Assembly: GCF_030272615.1 (NCBI RefSeq)
Contig: NC_081406.1
Coordinates: 217,194,997 to 217,258,996 of the forward strand
DNA length: 64,000 nucleotides
Direction of reading: 5' to 3'
Origin: Cryptomeria japonica
Lineage: Eukaryota; Streptophyta; Pinopsida; Cupressales; Cupressaceae
Made by a program: the position numbers and the translations under genes. The notes under the pieces were generated by a model. That model worked only from the letters and a program-made list of their open reading frames with translations. It was not told the DNA's origin and did not search any database. Numbering within the stretch: the stretch's first letter is position 1; each line of letters starts with the position of its first letter. Shown here one piece after another: positions 60,511 through 64,000 of the stretch.

Positions 60511-63500
60511 TCAATCAAGAAGACCAACAGAAACTGATGAAGAAATCAGCTTCTCCTGTGAAACTGCCTTTGTGAACATATCGGCAGGATTCTCACTTGT
60601 GTGAATCTTCTCAAGCCGTAACTGACCCTCCTCCAAAATAGTCTGGATGAAGTGGTACCTGAGTTGAATGTGTTTTGTCCTTGAATGAAAAGCAAAGTTC
60701 TTCGCAAGATGAATGGCACTCTGGCTATCAGTATACAATGGGATATCCTCTTGTGTCTGACCCAATTCCTTCAGAAAACATTGCAACCAAATCATCTCTT
60801 TGCTAGCTTCTGTAGCAACAACATACTCAGCTTCAGTGGTTGAAAGTGCAACAACCTTTTGCAACCTAGAAATCCAACTGACTGCAGTTCCCCCTATAGT
60901 AAAAACATACCCTGTAGTACTCCTCCATGAATCAATATCACCCGCCAGATCAGAGTCAACAAATCCACTTAGAGCAGCAGTAGATCCTTTGAAACACAAT
61001 GCCTTCATAGTAGTTCCTTTCAAATACTGAAGAATCCATTTCACAGCATTCCAATGTTCCATACCTGGATTACTCATAAACCTGCTCACAACTCCTACTG
61101 CATGTGCAATATCTGGCCTTGTGCATACCATTGCATACATCAGACTGCCAACAACTGATGAATACGAGATGTTAGACATTTTATTAACCTCTTCCTGTGC
61201 CTTTGGGCACATCTCCTTAGTCAATTTGAAATGACTAGCCAAAGGTGTACTAATTGCTTTTGCATCCTGCATGTTAAATCTTTTCAACACCTTCTTTATA
61301 TACTCACTTTGGGACAAATTCAAGGTTGTATTTTTCCTGTCCCATATAATCCTCATACCGAGAATTTGCTTAGCTGCACCCAAATCCTTCATAGCAAATG
61401 ACCTGGCTAATTTCTGTTTAAGATCATTTATATGTTGCATGTTAGACCTAGCAACAAGCATGTCATCAACATAAAGCAACAGGATAATATAACTGCCATT
61501 ATCAAATCTCTTAAAATATACACAATGATCAGAATGACATCTATGATAACCGTGTTCAACCATGAAACTATCAAATTTTAAATACCATTGTCAAGGTGCT
61601 TGCTTTAGGTCATATAGACTTTTCTTCAACCTGCACACCAAGTTCTCCTTACCTTTGACCTCATATCCCTGTGGTTGCAACATGTAAATTTCCTCCTCCA
61701 AATCTCCATGGAGAAAAGTTGTTTTGACATCTAATTGTTCAAGATGTAAATCATCTGCAGCCACAAGACTAAGTACAGTTCTAATTGAAGTCATTTTTAC
61801 AACTGGAGAAAATATTTCATCATAATCTATACCCTTTTTCTGTGCAAAACCTTTTACCACAAGTCTATCTTTATATCTTTTCTGACCTCCTTCCTCCTCC
61901 TTCAGCCGATAAACCCATTTGTTAGGCAAGGCTCTTTTTTCTGCAGGTAAAGGGACTAAGTCCCAAGTCTTGTTTTTCATCAAGAAGTCCATCTCCTCTT
62001 TCATGCCTAGCTCCCATTGTTGTTTGGCATCTACCTGCATTGCTTCTTCATATTCTTCTGGTTCACCAGAATCCGTTAATAAAATAGAATACAAAGAAGG
62101 AGAAAATCTTTCAGGGGGTCTACTTGTCCTCATAGAACGTCTAACACTTGCAGGAGTTTGTGGGACAATCTGTTGTTGCTGAGCATCAGGTACTTATGGC
62201 ATTTCATTTTCAAGAATCTCATCCAACACCACATATTCTTGTTTGTCTTGTTCATGCTTCTTTTCCTGCATCTATTCTTTATACATAACCTTCTCATTGA
62301 ATATAACATCTCTACTTCTAATTATTTTCTTATTTTCAAAATCCCATAACCGATAGCCATATTCATCTATCCCATATCCAATGAAGGTACATTTCTGAGA
62401 TTTGCATCAAGCTTGGTTCTGTTTTCTTTATCAACATGGACAAAAGCTTCGCAACCAAAAGTTTTTAAAAAAGAATAATTTACCTTTTTACCAGTCCATG
62501 CCTCCTCTGGAATACCACCATCCAAAGGGGTTGAAGGTCCTCTATTTATCAAATAGACAACAGTATGTACAGCATCTGCCCAAAAATGTAAGGGCAATCC
62601 AACATGCAATCTTATGCTCCTCGCATGTTCCATCATGGTCCTATTCATTCTCTCTAACACACCATTTTCCTGTGGAGTTCCTAGAACTGTCTTTTGCTTT
62701 CGAATCCCATTTAAGGAACAGTAATCTTCAAATGCTTTGCTGCAATACTCACCTCCATTATCCGATCTGAGACACTTCAACTTTTTTCTTGTCTCATTCT
62801 CAACCAAAGCTTTCCATTTCTTAAAAGTTTCAAAAACATCTGATTTTTGTTTTAGGAAATATACCCATGTTTTTCTGGTTGAGTCATCAATAAAAATAAC
62901 ATAATAACAAGAGCCACCAAGAGATGATACCTGAGTCAGTCCCCATACATCTGAATGTACAAGCTCTAACTTCTCACTCTTCTTCTCTTTCCCAACCTTG
63001 AGAAATCTGACTCTTTTCTGTTTACCATAAACACAGTTTTCACAGAACTCTAAATCAATCTTCTTTAGTCCTGGCAATAGATTTTTAGAGTGAAGGATTT
63101 TCATCCCTTTCTCACTCATGTGCCCAAGCCTATGGTGCCACATTATCGAATCTGTTCTTGCAACATTTATTGTTGTTGTCCCTGCAGTAACTTTATCTGT
63201 AACAGCTAAGGTAGAGTAAGTGTTACCAGTACACAGATATAATGTGCCTACCTTCACACCTTTAGCTACTACTAATGATCCTTTAGTGACCTTCCACATA
63301 CTGTCTGAGAAGGTAACTATGCAACCTTCACTACCTAGTTGCCCTGCAGAAATTAAATTTCTTCTTAAATTAGGAACATGTCTTACCTCCTGCAGAAACC
63401 AGTCATTACCATTCTGCAACTTGATCTTTATCTTTCCTTTTCCAACAATTTGACAGGGCTCATCATCACCCAAATATACCTGTCCAAAATCACCTTGAAC

Positions 63501-64000
63501 ATAATCTAGAAAATATTTTCTATGGGGTGTAGCATGAAATGAAGCCCCAGAATCTATTACCCAGGAATCATTAACATTATCCAAACATAAGATTAAAGCA
63601 TCTTGTAAAGTATTACTTGCAATATTAGCTTCCTTACTGTCATTTTCATTTTTGTCTCCTTCTTTGTTTTTCCGAGACCAACAGTCTTTCTTTAGATGAC
63701 TAGGCTTTCCGCAGTACCAGCAATCTTTCTTTCCTCTAGATTGAGAGCGTCCTTTCTTTGACTTCCCTTGTGACTTCTCATTCCCAAGGCCTTTTCCTCT
63801 TTCCTTTGATCTTCCTCTGTTCTCCACATTCAAAACACTACCCGATGATGTTGGAGTCTCACCTGTGCTTTTCCTTCGCATTTCCTCGCTTAGGATAACA
63901 CCAACAATATCATCAAATACCAAAGTATTTTTACCAAAGACAGAGTTACTTACAGCCATAACCAAGCTATTCCAGCTTTCTGGCAAAGAACATAAAATTA
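60511..64000 (-). pseudogene. Gag-Pol polyprotein of copia element T, few lesions
   Basis: The minus strand holds a long frame from beyond the window edge to 62367. Gag end with zinc knuckle CWYCGKPSHLKKDC (about 63715-63675), protease WVIDSGASFHATP (about 63570-63530), HHCC region (63150-63030), integrase (62960-62600) with FIDDSTRKTW, SDNGGEY and PQENGVLERMN. A frameshift at about 62370 and two stops precede the next frame, 62133-61591 (RT N-half; DRLVVKGFAQ, QLDVKTTFLHG). One stop at 61588-61590, likely from an Arg codon in 'KQAPR', separates it from 61563-60511 (LLLYVDDMLVA, then RNase H: GFVDSDLAGD, STTEAEYV, TDSQSAIHLAKN, HSRTKHIQLRYHF). The end is DMFTKAVSQEKL...LLD*. Similarity of motif wording and PPT to Tnt1/Tork is from memory. 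It needs a frameshift and several stops corrected to be active, so it is dead as read. Confidence 0.93.

Larger units (their letters stand above)
59981..64000 (-). mobile_element. Copia element T (Tnt1-like), 3' part, cut by window end
   Basis: A minus-strand copia element with its 3' LTR at 59981-60413, PPT and most of gag-pol. The 5' end lies beyond 64000. Its left flank is LINE L3b (ggaca just outside the LTR could be the TSD; the other copy is not in the window). It has few lesions, so it is the youngest coding element here. Confidence 0.92.

Overview
The window is a slice of a large, repeat-rich plant nuclear genome. Almost every coding trace belongs to a retrotransposon: Ty1/copia, Ty3/gypsy (including a chromovirus) and plant L1-type LINEs with a C-terminal RNase H. 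I could support no intact host gene, rRNA, tRNA gene or CRISPR array. Density, deep nesting, AT-richness and heavy decay suggest a big seed-plant genome, most likely a gymnosperm (conifer). That assignment is inference.

Layout. 1-1555: unassigned, possibly a minus-strand LTR. 1562-6010: decayed copia element A (+) with its 3' LTR. 6011-7557: 3' end and LTR of copia element B (+). 7566-12871: 5' end of gypsy element G (-), namely a first ORF, a primer-binding site and a 1.7-kb LTR split by E. E (9327-12156, +) is a non-autonomous LTR element with a perfect TSD (TGTTC) and a GC-rich interior. 12872-13082 and 27140-27266: two halves of the integrase of copia element D (-), split by copia element C (13083-27139, -). 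C is itself split by copia element F (14547-21572, -). 27267-27970: LTR of the G family in the opposite orientation. 27985-36850: LINE L1 (-), split by H (29714-34380, +), a chromovirus lacking RT/RNase H and the integrase core, with a perfect TSD (ATGTT). 36850-41141: unassigned, with an inverted repeat array around a 30-bp hairpin and a (TA)n tract. 41157-49469: LINE L2 (+), 8.3 kb, bounded by a 15-bp TSD and carrying a third coding region after RNase H. 49485-55480: mostly unassigned, with a coiled-coil coding remnant and minisatellites. 55480-59980: two copies of a LINE 3' segment (L3a, L3b) flanking an unidentified stretch and a small LTR with PBS (K). 59981-64000: a Tnt1-like copia element (T, -), the least decayed, running off the right edge.

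Relative order of events. Boundaries show F younger than C and C younger than D; E younger than G; H younger than L1; T younger than L3b. C and F are related elements with similar LTRs, PBS and PPT.

The best candidate for something undescribed is the third ORF of LINE L2, which lies inside the same target-site duplication as ORF1 and ORF2. Next are the single-frame, doubly deleted chromovirus H with mostly TAG stops, and the inverted repeat array at 38.4-39.3 kb.
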